A DNA stretch of 64,000 bases from Paucisalibacillus globulus DSM 18846 (GTDB lineage: Bacteria > Bacillota > Bacilli > Bacillales > Amphibacillaceae). Positions 1-8,189 of the stretch are shown here, piece after piece; the stretch's first letter is position 1; each line of letters begins with the position of its first letter. A model generated the notes under the pieces. That model was not told where the DNA came from and ran no database searches. It was given only the letters and a program-made list of their open reading frames with translations. The position numbers and the translations under genes are program-made. The stretch lies in the NCBI RefSeq assembly GCF_000482485.1, contig NZ_AXVK01000030.1:1-64000 (forward strand), given 5' to 3'.

Positions 1-407
1 AACTAACGGATGAACAAAGGTGGTATTTAGATAGATATTTGGATATGTCGGAGGAACTCTGTAAGGCATATCACCTAAAAGAAGCCTATAAGGAATGGTT
101 TGAAAACGCTAAAAGTATTGGCGAGGATAATATTATGGAGGTTAAGGAAGGGTTATTCTCGTTTTATGAAATGGTGGAAGACGCTGGTATTCCCGAAATG
201 AAAGAAGCGATTAAAACGTTTATAAACTGGCAAATAGAAGTGCTGAACAGCTTCACTTATAATTATTCCAATGGCTTTTTAGAAGGTATAAATAATACCA
301 CTAAAGTTCTAAAAAGAAATGCTTACGGGTTTAGGAACTTTAGGCGATTCAGAGCAAAAATCTTATTGAATCGTCAGTATAAAGGAATTGGGTTACAAAT
401 AGGTTAG
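1..407 (+). CDS. ISL3-family transposase, C-terminal part (cut by window start)
   Basis: The reading frame is already open at base 3 and runs about 134 codons to the stop at 405-407, so the start lies before the window. The C-terminal signature is typical of DDE transposases of the ISL3 family: a stretch about tying residues to FINWQIEVLNSF, then SNGFLEGINNTTKVLKRNAYG and FRRFRAKILL, which contains the late catalytic Glu region (EGINN). The enzyme would cut and join the ends of its own insertion sequence. Only the last third or so of the protein is visible, so integrity cannot be judged. A structured repeat follows at 458-620 and may include the right end of the element. Confidence 0.85.
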   Translation, partial: LTDEQRWYLDRYLDMSEELCKAYHLKEAYKEWFENAKSIGEDNIMEVKEGLFSFYEMVEDAGIPEMKEAIKTFINWQIEVLNSFTYNYSNGFLEGINNTTKVLKRNAYGFRNFRRFRAKILLNRQYKGIGLQIG

Positions 408-457
408 GGTGGCGAAATAAAATCACCACCCCAACATTTGACTTAGAACCTTTATTT

Positions 458-620
458 ATAAAGTGAAACTTCAATCAGTGGGGGTTTTTGTACTTCCCCC
501 ACTGATTGTTAGTTGAACGAACCTTAGCTTTTGACTGGCTGTTGATCCCCCACTTATATTCTTGAATTTCACTCGAATTCCTCTCGTTTAGGGTCTTACA
601 GCCAGTTAACCTGCGATAAA
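458..620. repeat. Structured dispersed repeat, long copy
   Basis: This 163-bp stretch is repeated at 61778-61890 with a 50-bp internal difference. It contains a perfect 13-bp inverted repeat (472-484 with 496-508, core CAATCAGTGGGGG) and a second 9-bp inverted pair (ACTGGCTGT 534-542, ACAGCCAGT 598-606). The short copy lacks the segment between two CCCCCACT direct repeats, which suggests deletion by slippage. It sits just after the transposase gene, so it may be an ISL3 end or a non-autonomous relative, but no element boundary is proven. The remaining sequence up to the next gene (621-777) shows nothing clear apart from the ribosome site of that gene. Confidence 0.7.
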
Positions 621-777
621 TAAAATCGAACTATAACAACGCTTTTCGGGCAATCTGCTTCATTTTCATTATCATAGGGAAACTTTTTTATTGTAACATC
701 GTATAACAGATAAGATATAACTAGGATGAAGAAGTTAGTAATCCGTTTTAACAGATTAGAGAATAGCAGGTGAAAAA

Positions 778-1425
778 TTGAAGAAGAAACAAATAACGAA
801 AGATGATCATCAAAACAAAAAAAGATTTCGAATCCTCATGATTCTATTAGCGATTGCTGTTTTCAATATTATAATTGGTGTCGCGTTATTTTCATACTAT
901 GAATTTTTTATCAGGGACCATTACCTATCCTTTTTATATAGTTATATTAGTCAAATTTTTATATACACTGGATTTTTATTTTTGTGTATTTTTTTCCTTT
1001 ATCCTATTACTATTATTACCTTTAAAAATCCCCAGAAGAAGAAAAAGTCAGTCGTATTGGGATTTGCTACGGCGGGAATTATTATTTTATTGTTCACCAT
1101 ATGGTTTGTAGATGTTGGCATTAGTGAAATAAGCAAGGGAGCTATTGATATTAAAGCTTATTCAAAAAAAGAGTGGATTGTAAAAGACTTACAGGTTACA
1201 AGGGTATATGAAGGGACGTCGCAATCATCCGTATCTCCTATCACACTTATTACAACTGAGGATGGTGATTTAGTGTTATATAGAGGAACTGCTAGAGTAG
1301 GAAGTTGGTATCACATTACATATTTAGAAGAAACGAAAACGGTTATTGATTTTATACCCATCCAAATCATTAAACATGAAAATACCCCCAATCAGATTAA
1401 GGCATCCATCTATCTCGGGGGATAA
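778..1425 (+). CDS. Hypothetical membrane protein, three predicted helices plus outer domain
   Basis: The 215-residue product is not recognised. It begins with a basic segment rich in Lys, followed by three hydrophobic helices at about residues 18-46, 52-82 and 92-112. The last 100 residues are soluble, beta-rich in appearance and probably face outside; the helix count and basic N-terminus would place the N-terminus inside. Translation most likely starts at TTG 778 behind a GCAGGTG site eight bases upstream. It stands alone and converges on the TetR gene at 1450. No motif gives a function. Confidence 0.7.
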   Translation: MKKKQITKDDHQNKKRFRILMILLAIAVFNIIIGVALFSYYEFFIRDHYLSFLYSYISQIFIYTGFLFLCIFFLYPITIITFKNPQKKKKSVVLGFATAGIIILLFTIWFVDVGISEISKGAIDIKAYSKKEWIVKDLQVTRVYEGTSQSSVSPITLITTEDGDLVLYRGTARVGSWYHITYLEETKTVIDFIPIQIIKHENTPNQIKASIYLGG

Positions 1426-1449
1426 ATTCTTCATGAATTATTAGATAGC

Positions 1450-2007
1450 TTAGTTTCCTATCCCATTCTGAATATAAGGAATCGCTGTTTTTATAAATTT
1501 CTCAGGAGAAACAGAACTTCTATTTCTTCTCCATTCCATGGAAGCCCCATAAAGTCCCCAACTTAACATGGTTGCATTAAGTTTTAATCCTTCTTCTACT
1601 TCATCTGGATGCTGACGTACTAGCATTCTGAATAAAATAACCTCTAGTTGATCACGAATAATCCGTGCAATCGTTTCTTCATAACCACGATGACAACGAT
1701 TGGATAATGAAACTTGAAAATCTGTAATGGCAATGAATAAGCTAACCAGATTTTCTTTGGTAAGATCACTGTTCTCATAGTCTCTACAATTCAAATTCAC
1801 AAATAAAACCTCTGTTAAGGCTTTATCTAATAAGTCATAAATACCCTTAAAATGATAATAAAATGTTGCCCGATTAATCATCGCTTCTGTTGTGATATCT
1901 TTAACTGTAATATCCTTAAATTCCTTTTTACTAGACAGATTAATGAAAGAGTCCATGATTAATTTTCTAGTGCGAAGAATTCGCGGATCTGTTTTTGCCT
2001 CAGACAC
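1450..2007 (-). CDS. TetR/AcrR-family transcriptional repressor
   Basis: The 185-residue protein has an N-terminal TetR helix-turn-helix at about residues 10-58, with the typical pattern ITVKDITTEAMINRATFYYHFKG, and a variable C-terminal ligand domain. Proteins of this family bind short palindromes as dimers and release them on ligand binding. A perfect 16-bp palindrome lies 37 bp upstream (2044-2059) and is its probable operator. On the other side of that operator lie the remains of an oxidoreductase gene (2165-2306), the likely former target, so the repressor may now be orphaned or only autoregulatory. The ligand cannot be deduced. Confidence 0.85.
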   Translation of the reverse strand: MSEAKTDPRILRTRKLIMDSFINLSSKKEFKDITVKDITTEAMINRATFYYHFKGIYDLLDKALTEVLFVNLNCRDYENSDLTKENLVSLFIAITDFQVSLSNRCHRGYEETIARIIRDQLEVILFRMLVRQHPDEVEEGLKLNATMLSWGLYGASMEWRRNRSSVSPEKFIKTAIPYIQNGIGN

Positions 2008-2043
2008 TTTAATCCCCCTACTTTTCCGACACTTTCCTTGATG

Positions 2044-2059
2044 TGTTGGATATCCAACA
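2044..2059. promoter_or_regulatory. Perfect 16-bp palindrome, probable TetR operator
   Basis: TGTTGGATATCCAACA reads the same on both strands. It lies 37 bp upstream of the TetR start and between that gene and the decayed gene on the plus strand, the usual place for a TetR operator. Binding is inferred, not shown. Confidence 0.6.
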
Positions 2060-2164
2060 TTTTCGCTTAACTATTGGTGTTCCTTATTGTTATTATCTTA
2101 TAGACTAGACTTAGGAATCAAATAGAAGGATTAATTTTAAACATCTATTGGAGGAATTTCAAAG

Positions 2165-2306
2165 GTAGCCACTGTCGGAACACATGTAGGAATGAGCCTA
2201 TTCACAGACTTTGAGAATAAGAGCAAATTTTAAGCCAGTATCGTTCCATCAAGATACAGTGAATACATTACTAGATGAAGTTATTGCTTGGGCTACTGCA
2301 TTATAA
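2165..2306 (+). pseudogene. Remnant of an NAD(P)H-dependent FMN reductase-like gene
   Basis: Two short frames join into a plausible protein C-terminus. Frame one (2165-2233) gives VATVGTHVGMSLFTDFEN and runs into TAA at 2231-2233. The next frame (2232-2306) continues as KPVSFHQDTVNTLLDEVIAW and ends at TAA 2304-2306. The SLFTDFEN...FKP...LDQVIAW layout is what I associate with C-termini of NADPH-dependent FMN reductase (SsuE/azoreductase-like) proteins. Only about 47 residues remain, with a +1 frameshift near 2231 and no start codon. The position opposite a TetR operator fits a former TetR-controlled oxidoreductase. Family assignment is from memory of the pattern and is tentative. Confidence 0.4.
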
Positions 2307-2335
2307 ACGATTCGGGTTAAGGAGGAAGTTTCCGT

Positions 2336-3256
2336 ATGAGCAACAAAAATATGATTTGTGATTTAGAAACTGGAATTTGTGGTGAATCTGGTGATGAAGA
2401 AATGGAGTTTATTGACTTTAACAAACCAACAAAAAAAATAGACTTATACTATGTTACCGACCCAATCTGTTCCCATTGTTGGGCTATTGAACCAACACTT
2501 CGTCGTTTTAAAGAACAATATGGGCATTACTTCAACTTCCATACTGTCATGGGCGGATTATTGGAAAAATGGCATGATGGGCCAATCGACCCTGCAAATG
2601 GTATTTATAAACCAGCAGATGTTGCTGGACACTGGCGTGAAGTAGGCGAACACACACGAATGCCTATTGATGGCTCACTAATGATTGACAATCCGGTTCA
2701 GTCATCATTCCCACCATCACGTGTATTTAAAATTATTCAAAAACACCATGGTGATGATAAAGCATTTGAATACTTACGTCGTGCGAGAGAATCACTTTTT
2801 GCTTTTAATGAAAATATTGGTGAGAATGCAGAACTAATTGAAATCGTTAATCAGATGGGCTTAAACGGAGAAGTAATTGTTAACGAAGCAAATGAACAAT
2901 CCGGACAAGATTTACTACTAGAAGATTTTACACTTACAAAAAACCTTGGTGCTAGAGGATTCCCAACCATCATCATCGTTAACGAAGAAAATAAAGGGGT
3001 AAAAATAGTTGGTGGGCGACCATTTGAATATTATGTTTCAGGATTAGCTCAAGTCTTAGAAGAAACTCCTGATCCAAAAAAGCAGCCACCCCTTCCTAAA
3101 TTGCTTAAAGATGAAAAACTTCTATTTGCTAAAGAGTTGGAAGTCATGTACGATATTGAGCCAGCCAATCTAGCTAATTTTATAAAAGAAAACTTAGCTG
3201 GTGGAACATACAAAGAAAAAGAAATACTTGGTGAAAAATACTTTATCAGTTTATAA
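2336..3256 (+). CDS. DsbA-family thioredoxin-fold protein (SpxH/FrnE-like)
   Basis: The 306-residue protein has a thioredoxin-fold start at about residue 34 (KIDLYYVTDPICSHCWAIEP) with a C45-S-H-C48 active-site pair, a helical insert, and a later cis-Pro loop region (GARGFPTIIIV). This is the architecture of the Thioredoxin_5/DsbA-like group that includes the ClpXP adaptor YjbH/SpxH, whose motif is usually CPxCW. The His before the second Cys is DsbA-like. It may be a cytosolic disulfide oxidoreductase or Spx adaptor relative; there is no signal peptide. The N-terminal 24 residues hold two extra cysteines (C8, C15). Start ATG 2336 follows AAGGAGGAAG. Confidence 0.75.
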   Translation: MSNKNMICDLETGICGESGDEEMEFIDFNKPTKKIDLYYVTDPICSHCWAIEPTLRRFKEQYGHYFNFHTVMGGLLEKWHDGPIDPANGIYKPADVAGHWREVGEHTRMPIDGSLMIDNPVQSSFPPSRVFKIIQKHHGDDKAFEYLRRARESLFAFNENIGENAELIEIVNQMGLNGEVIVNEANEQSGQDLLLEDFTLTKNLGARGFPTIIIVNEENKGVKIVGGRPFEYYVSGLAQVLEETPDPKKQPPLPKLLKDEKLLFAKELEVMYDIEPANLANFIKENLAGGTYKEKEILGEKYFISL

Positions 3257-3270
3257 TAAAATAGAAGATT

Positions 3271-3320
3271 AGAAAAACTAAAATTCGTTCGTCATTTAGC
3301 GAATGTGTTAGTTTTTCTTA
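3271..3320 (+). terminator. Intrinsic terminator after the DsbA-like gene
   Basis: The arms AGAAAAACTAA and TTAGTTTTTCT pair, with an inner ATTCG/CGAAT pair, and the descending arm supplies the T-run. It begins 15 bp after the stop codon. Confidence 0.7.
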
Positions 3321-3396
3321 TGTCAGCGGAAGGTTTTCATACTTACTTATCTTCGAACCAAAAATAAATATTCTTTCACTAACAATGACACTCTTA

Positions 3397-3430
3397 AAAG
3401 AGCAACGAAGATTATCTACGTTGCTCTTTG
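3397..3430 (+). terminator. Hairpin upstream of the PaiB-type gene
   Basis: AAGAGCAACG and CGTTGCTCTT form a 10-bp stem with an 11-nt loop and a short T-rich tail, about 40 bp before the next start codon. It could be a second terminator for the gene before it or an attenuator in the leader of the gene after it. Confidence 0.5.
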
Positions 3431-3468
3431 TTATATAAGTTTTAGTTTCTAATGAAAGGTGGATTATC

Positions 3469-4092
3469 ATGTATATACCGAGACATTTTAAAGTAGAGGA
3501 CTTTGAAGAAATCACTGATTTTATCCAGAAGAATTCCTTTGGAACAATTGTAACTGCAAAAGAAGGAAAACCGATTGCTACTCATTTACCATTAGAATTA
3601 CACAAAGTTGGAAATGATTACTACATCACTGGACATATGGCATATGCAAATCCTCAGTGGAAGATTCTCAAGGAAAATCAAGACAATGTCCTTGTTATGT
3701 ATCAAGGTCCACATGCTTATATTTCATCATCTTGGTATAACCATGAAAATGTACCTACTTGGAACTATCAATCCGTTCACATATATGGAACAGCCAGTAT
3801 TATGAGTGAGCAAGAACTAGAGGTAGACCTTATTCTGTTGTTACAAAAATATGAGAGGAATCGTAAAAATGCAGCTTTATGGGAAAACCTTTCCTCACAA
3901 ACAAAAAAACAAATCAAAGGTATTGTTGGATTTAAAATTAAAATACAAGAATTCCAAGCCACATATAAATTAAGTCAAAATCGAAATGACGAGGATTATC
4001 ATAACATCATTGAAAAGCTGTATAAAGAAGACTTACAATTTCATAAACTAGCAGAAGTTATGAAAAATATAAGGAGTGGTTTAAATGAATGA
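3469..4092 (+). CDS. paiB: PaiB-type FMN-binding protein
   Basis: The 207-residue protein matches the FMN_bind_2 (PaiB) family from the start: MYIPRHFKVEDFEEITDFIQKNSFGTIV, then ATHLPLEL, HMAYANPQWK, and the signature YISSSWYNHENVPTWNYQSVHIYG. PaiB of Bacillus subtilis is a small protein linked to negative control of sporulation and protease genes and is split-barrel flavin-fold; the molecular role here is not known. Start ATG 3469 follows AAAGGTGG. It overlaps the next gene (RDD) by eight bases, so the two were one transcript. Confidence 0.85.
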   Translation: MYIPRHFKVEDFEEITDFIQKNSFGTIVTAKEGKPIATHLPLELHKVGNDYYITGHMAYANPQWKILKENQDNVLVMYQGPHAYISSSWYNHENVPTWNYQSVHIYGTASIMSEQELEVDLILLLQKYERNRKNAALWENLSSQTKKQIKGIVGFKIKIQEFQATYKLSQNRNDEDYHNIIEKLYKEDLQFHKLAEVMKNIRSGLNE

Positions 4093-4501
4093 TAACCCAG
4101 CAGGATTTTAGGTAAGGTTTGGAGCATCTATTCTAGATGGAATACTGCTAATGATAGTGTCCGGAATTGTAGGTCTAATGTTGTATAATCAATTTTTAAT
4201 TGATGGCTTTTCTTTCATAGATATTATGGACATGTTGTATTATTTGTTGCTACCTGTTTTTTGGTATGGCTACACTGTCGGGAAAAGATTATTAGGTATT
4301 CGCATCGCTCGGATTGATGGTGAAAAAGTGGGCCTTGGTACTATGCTTCTCCGGGATCTAGTCGCTGGGCTAGTATATACACTAACATTAGGTATAGGAA
4401 TCATTGTTCGTGCGTTTATGGTCGGTCTTCGGGAAGATAAACGTTCGATCCATGATTTTATAGCAGGGACCTACGTTACTTATAACAATCCTGATTTTTG
4501 A
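4085..4501 (+). pseudogene. RDD-family membrane protein with an in-frame amber stop at codon 9
   Basis: From ATG 4085, which overlaps the end of paiB, the frame reads MNDNPAGF, then TAG at 4109-4111, then VRFGASILDGILLM and continues open to 4501 (138 codons in total). RDD proteins begin with AGFWxRxxAxxxD, so the stop stands where Trp is expected; TGG to TAG is a single transition. The rest keeps the family pattern: membrane helices, GKRLLGIRI, and the C-terminal DKRSIHDFIAGTYV. A shortened product could start at ATG 4151 but would lose the first RDD helix. The function of RDD proteins is generally unclear (transport or ion handling). Confidence 0.8.
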
Positions 4502-4556
4502 GGAACAGCACCCCACTGATTTAGTCTTTCTACAAAATAATTATTTTACTTGTTAT

Positions 4557-4584
4557 AAAGAACTGCATTGCAGCTCTTTATTTC
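4557..4584 (+). terminator. Intrinsic terminator
   Basis: AAAGAACTGC and GCAGCTCTTT form a stem with one mismatch and a 3-nt loop, followed by a short ATTTC tail, closing the paiB-RDD unit. The remaining bases up to 4702 are very AT-rich and likely hold the promoter of the next gene. Confidence 0.55.
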
Positions 4585-4702
4585 ATTCTGGCAATCAAAT
4601 GCAAAATTTAATAAAAAATACCTAAAACTTACAATTATATCTTATAATCATATTAACTAATTTTATAAAAGCAGAGATTATATTTAGAGTAGGAGAAAAG
4701 AA

Positions 4703-5581
4703 ATGAAACAATACATTGGGGACGGGATGCTACTTATTACTGCTATTGTCTGGGGTAGTGGATTTGTCGTCACTGCCATTGCATTAGAATATTTATCAGC
4801 ATATCAAGTGATGGCTGGGAGATTTGTTTTAGCTACTATTATTCTTATATTACTATTTAGAAAAAGGTTTAAAACGTTCTCGAAATCCATCATTTGGAAA
4901 GGTGCCATTCTAGGAACCATTCTTTATATTGGTTTTGCCTTACAAACGGTTGGTTTAGAATACACAACACCATCTAAAAATGCCTTCTTAACAGCGGTAA
5001 ATGTTGTCATTGTACCGATTATTGCCTACCTTATTTATAAAAGAAAAATAGATCGATATGAAATATTCGGATCCGTCATAGCCATTGTTGGAATTGGCTT
5101 TTTGTCCTTACAAGGTTCTCTAACCATCAATATAGGTGATGCACTGTCTTTAGCCTGTGCGGTAGCCTTCGCATTCGATATCTTTTACACCAATCATTTT
5201 GTCAAAAAAGAAGATGCAATTTCTCTTACCATCATGCAATTTATTACTGCATCGTCCATTGGAATTATTGCTGTATTGATTCAAGGTGATATCCCAACAA
5301 CATTTGAGAAAGAAGCGGTTTATTCCATTGTCTATTTAGCAGTGTTTTCTACAACGATTGCATATGTTTGCCAGAATGTAGCTTTCCGGTATACGACAGC
5401 AACAAAAGGGGCAATTATCCTTTCCTTGGAATCCTTTTTTGGAATGGTTTTATCCGTTTTATTCTTACATGAAATCTTAACTGGACGAATGATAACAGGA
5501 GCTATATTAATTCTGATGGCTATTTTCATTGCGGAATTGAAGCCAAGCTTCCATAGGAAACGTACACTAAGGAATACCTAG
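4703..5581 (+). CDS. EamA/DMT-family transporter
   Basis: The 292-residue protein is built of ten hydrophobic helices in two EamA repeats. Family marks include ITAIVWGSGFVVTAIALEYLSAYQVMAGRF near the start and the second-repeat pattern AYVCQNVAFRYTTATKGAIILSLESFFGMVLSVLFLHEIL near residues 225-265. DMT carriers of this kind export metabolites or drugs; the substrate cannot be read from sequence. Start ATG 4703 follows AGGAGAAAAG. It is followed after 45 bp by a GNAT gene on the same strand, so the two may be co-transcribed. Confidence 0.88.
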   Translation: MKQYIGDGMLLITAIVWGSGFVVTAIALEYLSAYQVMAGRFVLATIILILLFRKRFKTFSKSIIWKGAILGTILYIGFALQTVGLEYTTPSKNAFLTAVNVVIVPIIAYLIYKRKIDRYEIFGSVIAIVGIGFLSLQGSLTINIGDALSLACAVAFAFDIFYTNHFVKKEDAISLTIMQFITASSIGIIAVLIQGDIPTTFEKEAVYSIVYLAVFSTTIAYVCQNVAFRYTTATKGAIILSLESFFGMVLSVLFLHEILTGRMITGAILILMAIFIAELKPSFHRKRTLRNT

Positions 5582-5626
5582 AAAAAGTATATCCGTTTCA
5601 CAAAGAAATTATGAAGAGGTGTAGCA

Positions 5627-6112
5627 ATGGAACTTCGATTAGAAAGAGCAACAGAAAAGGACGCACAATCTATTTTTGATATTCAAGTTAAGGCGTTTCA
5701 ACCACTGTTGGATAAATATAAAGACGACGATTCTAACCCAGCAAATGAAACGATTGATAGAGTTTTAATTAGAATAAATAATCCTCATGGAGGTTTTTAT
5801 AAAATAATAGCGGACAATATCTTAGTTGGTGCAATCTGTGTCTTTTGGAAAGAAGGCGTACAGTTTTGGATAAGCCCGATGTTCATTCTTCCTTCCTATC
5901 AAGGAAAAGGAATAGCACAAAAGGCGATAACAGAAATAGAAAAAATGTTCCCACAAGCTGTTACATGGGAATTAGCCACCATCTTGGAGGAAAAAGGCAA
6001 TTGCTATTTATATGAAAAAATGGGCTACAACAAAACAGGAGTTAGCAAGAAATTAAATGACCATGCGACCCTAATTTTTTATAAGAAGATCCTGAAAGAA
6101 ACCACTCCATGA
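5627..6112 (+). CDS. GNAT-family N-acetyltransferase
   Basis: The 161-residue protein has the GNAT fold pattern: an N-terminal LRLERATEKDAQSIFDIQVKAF, a central WISPMFILPSYQGKGIAQKAI with the acetyl-CoA loop (QGKGIA) and a C-terminal CYLYEKMGY. The acceptor substrate is unknown. It is a paralogue of the GNAT at 20361-20831, sharing the KAF...KY.D..S.P.NE.I.R stretch after the first helix. The ribosome site is GAAGAGGTG before ATG 5627. Confidence 0.85.
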   Translation: MELRLERATEKDAQSIFDIQVKAFQPLLDKYKDDDSNPANETIDRVLIRINNPHGGFYKIIADNILVGAICVFWKEGVQFWISPMFILPSYQGKGIAQKAITEIEKMFPQAVTWELATILEEKGNCYLYEKMGYNKTGVSKKLNDHATLIFYKKILKETTP

Positions 6113-6115
6113 GAT

Positions 6116-6155
6116 AAGGAGCATGAAAATTGGTATTACTTCATGCTCCTTTCTC
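6116..6155. terminator. Terminator shared by convergent genes
   Basis: AAGGAGCATGAA and TTCATGCTCCTT form a perfect 12-bp stem, followed by TTCT on the plus strand. It lies between the GNAT gene and the converging DUF817 gene and may serve both. Confidence 0.75.
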
Positions 6156-6172
6156 AATGATTATAGTTAACG

Positions 6173-7006
6173 TTAAGAATTGACTTCCCTCTTACTAGAA
6201 TAACCTCCCTTAACCCTCTTTAATGTCGCTACGATTAGGAAACTAACAATTACTAATAAGACCCACGAACTGACCTTACCAAGATGAACCAAGCTCCATG
6301 CTTCAGTTTGGTTTGGATATTTCCAAGCACCAAAAAATGTTGCGATGTTTTCAGCAATCCAAATAAAAAATCCGATGAGTACAAAAGAAAGTGCAAGTGG
6401 CATTCGGTAACGTGTTCCATTAACATCATATGTAACCCATGATTTCCAGAAGACTATTATGACAAGTCCAGCTAACCAATAACGAACGTCTATCCAATAA
6501 TGGTGCGTGAAAAAATTCAAATAGATGGAAACTGCAAGAGGAACAACTAACCAAAATGGTGGCCATTTAATTAGTTCGACTTTTAGTCTTCTCCAGGCTT
6601 GGCATAGAAAACTAGCTACACTGGCATACATGAAGCCACTGTATAATGGCACTCCAAAAACTTTAAAAAACCCTTCCTCTGGATAAGACCAGGATCCCAT
6701 GTGCACCTTAAAGATTTCTAGAGCTAGCCCAATCAAGTGAAACAAAGTAATGACCTTTAGTTCATCCTTCGTCTCCAGACCAGAACGAACCATCCACCAC
6801 TGCATGAGAAGGAAAATAATTAACAACCAATCATACCTTGGAAGTAATGGAAGTGGTAGGATTTGCGTAACTGCTAAAGAAATAAAAATTACGACTGGAA
6901 ATACACATGAAAGTGCTTGTTCCCATCCAAAATGAATGAGTTGTTTAAGTGTTCCCGGAAATATCTTCTTCCCAGTCTGGGAATCATTTTGGATGTAGAC
7001 ATTCAT
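6173..7006 (-). CDS. DUF817-family membrane protein
   Basis: The product of about 277 residues has seven to eight hydrophobic helices and matches the DUF817 family in length and pattern: FGWEQALSCVFP near the start, LALEIFKVHMGSWSYPE in the middle, FTHHYWIDVRYWL and FIWIAENIATFFGAWKYPNQ late. The conserved polar residues inside helices (E, K, H, D, W) suggest an enzyme or carrier, but the family has no assigned function that I know. The start was placed at ATG 7006 because AAAGGAG stands nine bases upstream; an upstream start at 7033 would lack a ribosome site. Confidence 0.8.
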   Translation of the reverse strand: MNVYIQNDSQTGKKIFPGTLKQLIHFGWEQALSCVFPVVIFISLAVTQILPLPLLPRYDWLLIIFLLMQWWMVRSGLETKDELKVITLFHLIGLALEIFKVHMGSWSYPEEGFFKVFGVPLYSGFMYASVASFLCQAWRRLKVELIKWPPFWLVVPLAVSIYLNFFTHHYWIDVRYWLAGLVIIVFWKSWVTYDVNGTRYRMPLALSFVLIGFFIWIAENIATFFGAWKYPNQTEAWSLVHLGKVSSWVLLVIVSFLIVATLKRVKGGYSSKREVNS

Positions 7007-7188
7007 TAGTAACGCTCCTTTAATTAATTTCAAGTTTTAACTATACTTTTTTACACTTGGTCTTTTTTGCTTCGATATTGATAGTTTAATAGCATTCTCA
7101 TATTGATTATAAAATATTTTTTATCGTTTTACAATAAAAGATTATTGTTTTATATTATTTCCTTATTGTTTTTTCCTCAATAGAAAAA

Positions 7189-7225
7189 GACATCCCTCCT
7201 GAGAAATATTCTCAGGAAGGATGTC
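7189..7225 (-). terminator. Strong intrinsic terminator
   Basis: GACATCC-TCCTGAGAA pairs with TTCTCAGGA-GGATGTC (16 pairs with one internal mismatch). On the minus strand it is followed by TCTTTTTCT, so it ends transcription of the gene at 7251-7583. Confidence 0.8.
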
Positions 7226-7250
7226 CCCGGCATTAAAATACCAATAGTTA

Positions 7251-7583
7251 TTAGACATATTGAAGGATTATCAAATATATTGCTATGCTAAAACCTAATA
7301 TACTCGCCTTCATTTTAGAAGGATGATTTCTTTTATTTCCAAGCGCATAAAAGCAGACAAAAATAAAACCCAATGGAATCCAAAGCTGAAAGACCCCTTC
7401 TCGTGTACTATGAGAATATATAGGCGTTATGTACATGCTAATTATGAAGTAAAAGAAAACTGTAAAACGTCGAGTTTCTAACTGTTTGCTCCACCTTACC
7501 AATAGGAAGATTATAATAAGTATGATAACCGATATATGTAATGGTGGTAGGACAAGTGTGCCAATGCCCAAATTGAATTCCAT
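7251..7583 (-). CDS. Hypothetical small membrane protein
   Basis: The 110-residue protein consists almost entirely of four hydrophobic helices (about residues 10-30, 40-56, 68-84, 92-110) joined by short basic loops. No known family is recognised. ATG 7583 follows AAAGGAGCTACCTA. It has its own terminator directly downstream and appears to be a single-gene unit. Confidence 0.65.
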   Translation of the reverse strand: MEFNLGIGTLVLPPLHISVIILIIIFLLVRWSKQLETRRFTVFFYFIISMYITPIYSHSTREGVFQLWIPLGFIFVCFYALGNKRNHPSKMKASILGFSIAIYLIILQYV

Positions 7584-7740
7584 TAGGTAGCTCCTTTCTT
7601 ATTTCATTATTATAATTACGATTTCAACTGACTATATTTTTGATGTATATTTTTTCTCTTTACTAGATTAATGATTTAACCAGTGTGTAATAACTACTCC
7701 CAGGAATGTTCCATCTACTATCCTCCAATACTATTCTTCC

Positions 7741-8187
7741 CTATGAATAAATTGGCAAGTAAATCTCTACCTCTTCTTCGCCATTCTCCATTGGATGATA
7801 GGTTTCAATGATATAAGCTTCAAGATTTCTATTGTAACCCTGTTCATTTGCCCATTCTACTAAACTTGAATGAAGCTCCCCAATCCTAGTAATGCTCCCT
7901 CTTGTGGTTACATAGTCTTGTTCCGTATCCATATAATCCATTCCAGCTGGTACTTCATTAATAAAGTTGTTAACGATTAATCCTACATAGTAGTGACCTT
8001 CCAGATGATTTTCATCTTTTTTCGGTTCATAAAAAGCTATTTCTATTTCCGTCCTGCTTGGGATTTCATTAGCTCGAAGTAATACTTGCTGGGCAAGTGC
8101 AGGAACCTCTTTATCAAAGTTTTTAAACGCTCCTCTACCTTTCATAACTACTACTTTAAAAGCTTGTTTCACCTTTTTATATTCCAT
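7741..8187 (-). CDS. GyrI-like / effector-binding domain protein
   Basis: The product of about 148 residues looks like a stand-alone GyrI-like (AraC effector-binding) domain: two beta-alpha-beta-beta repeats, with VVVMKGRGAF, a central HYYVGLIV strand, and the C-terminal NLEAYIIETYHPMENGEEEVEIYLPI, which is characteristic of the fold. Such domains bind small cationic or hydrophobic ligands and can act as hydrolases or ligand sensors. There is no DNA-binding part. The start overlaps or abuts the stop of the SRPBCC gene (TAATGATG at 8187-8192), so both are translated from one message. The second ATG (8187) has the better spacing to GGAGGG. Confidence 0.65.
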   Translation of the reverse strand: MEYKKVKQAFKVVVMKGRGAFKNFDKEVPALAQQVLLRANEIPSRTEIEIAFYEPKKDENHLEGHYYVGLIVNNFINEVPAGMDYMDTEQDYVTTRGSITRIGELHSSLVEWANEQGYNRNLEAYIIETYHPMENGEEEVEIYLPIYS

Positions 8188-8189
8188 CA

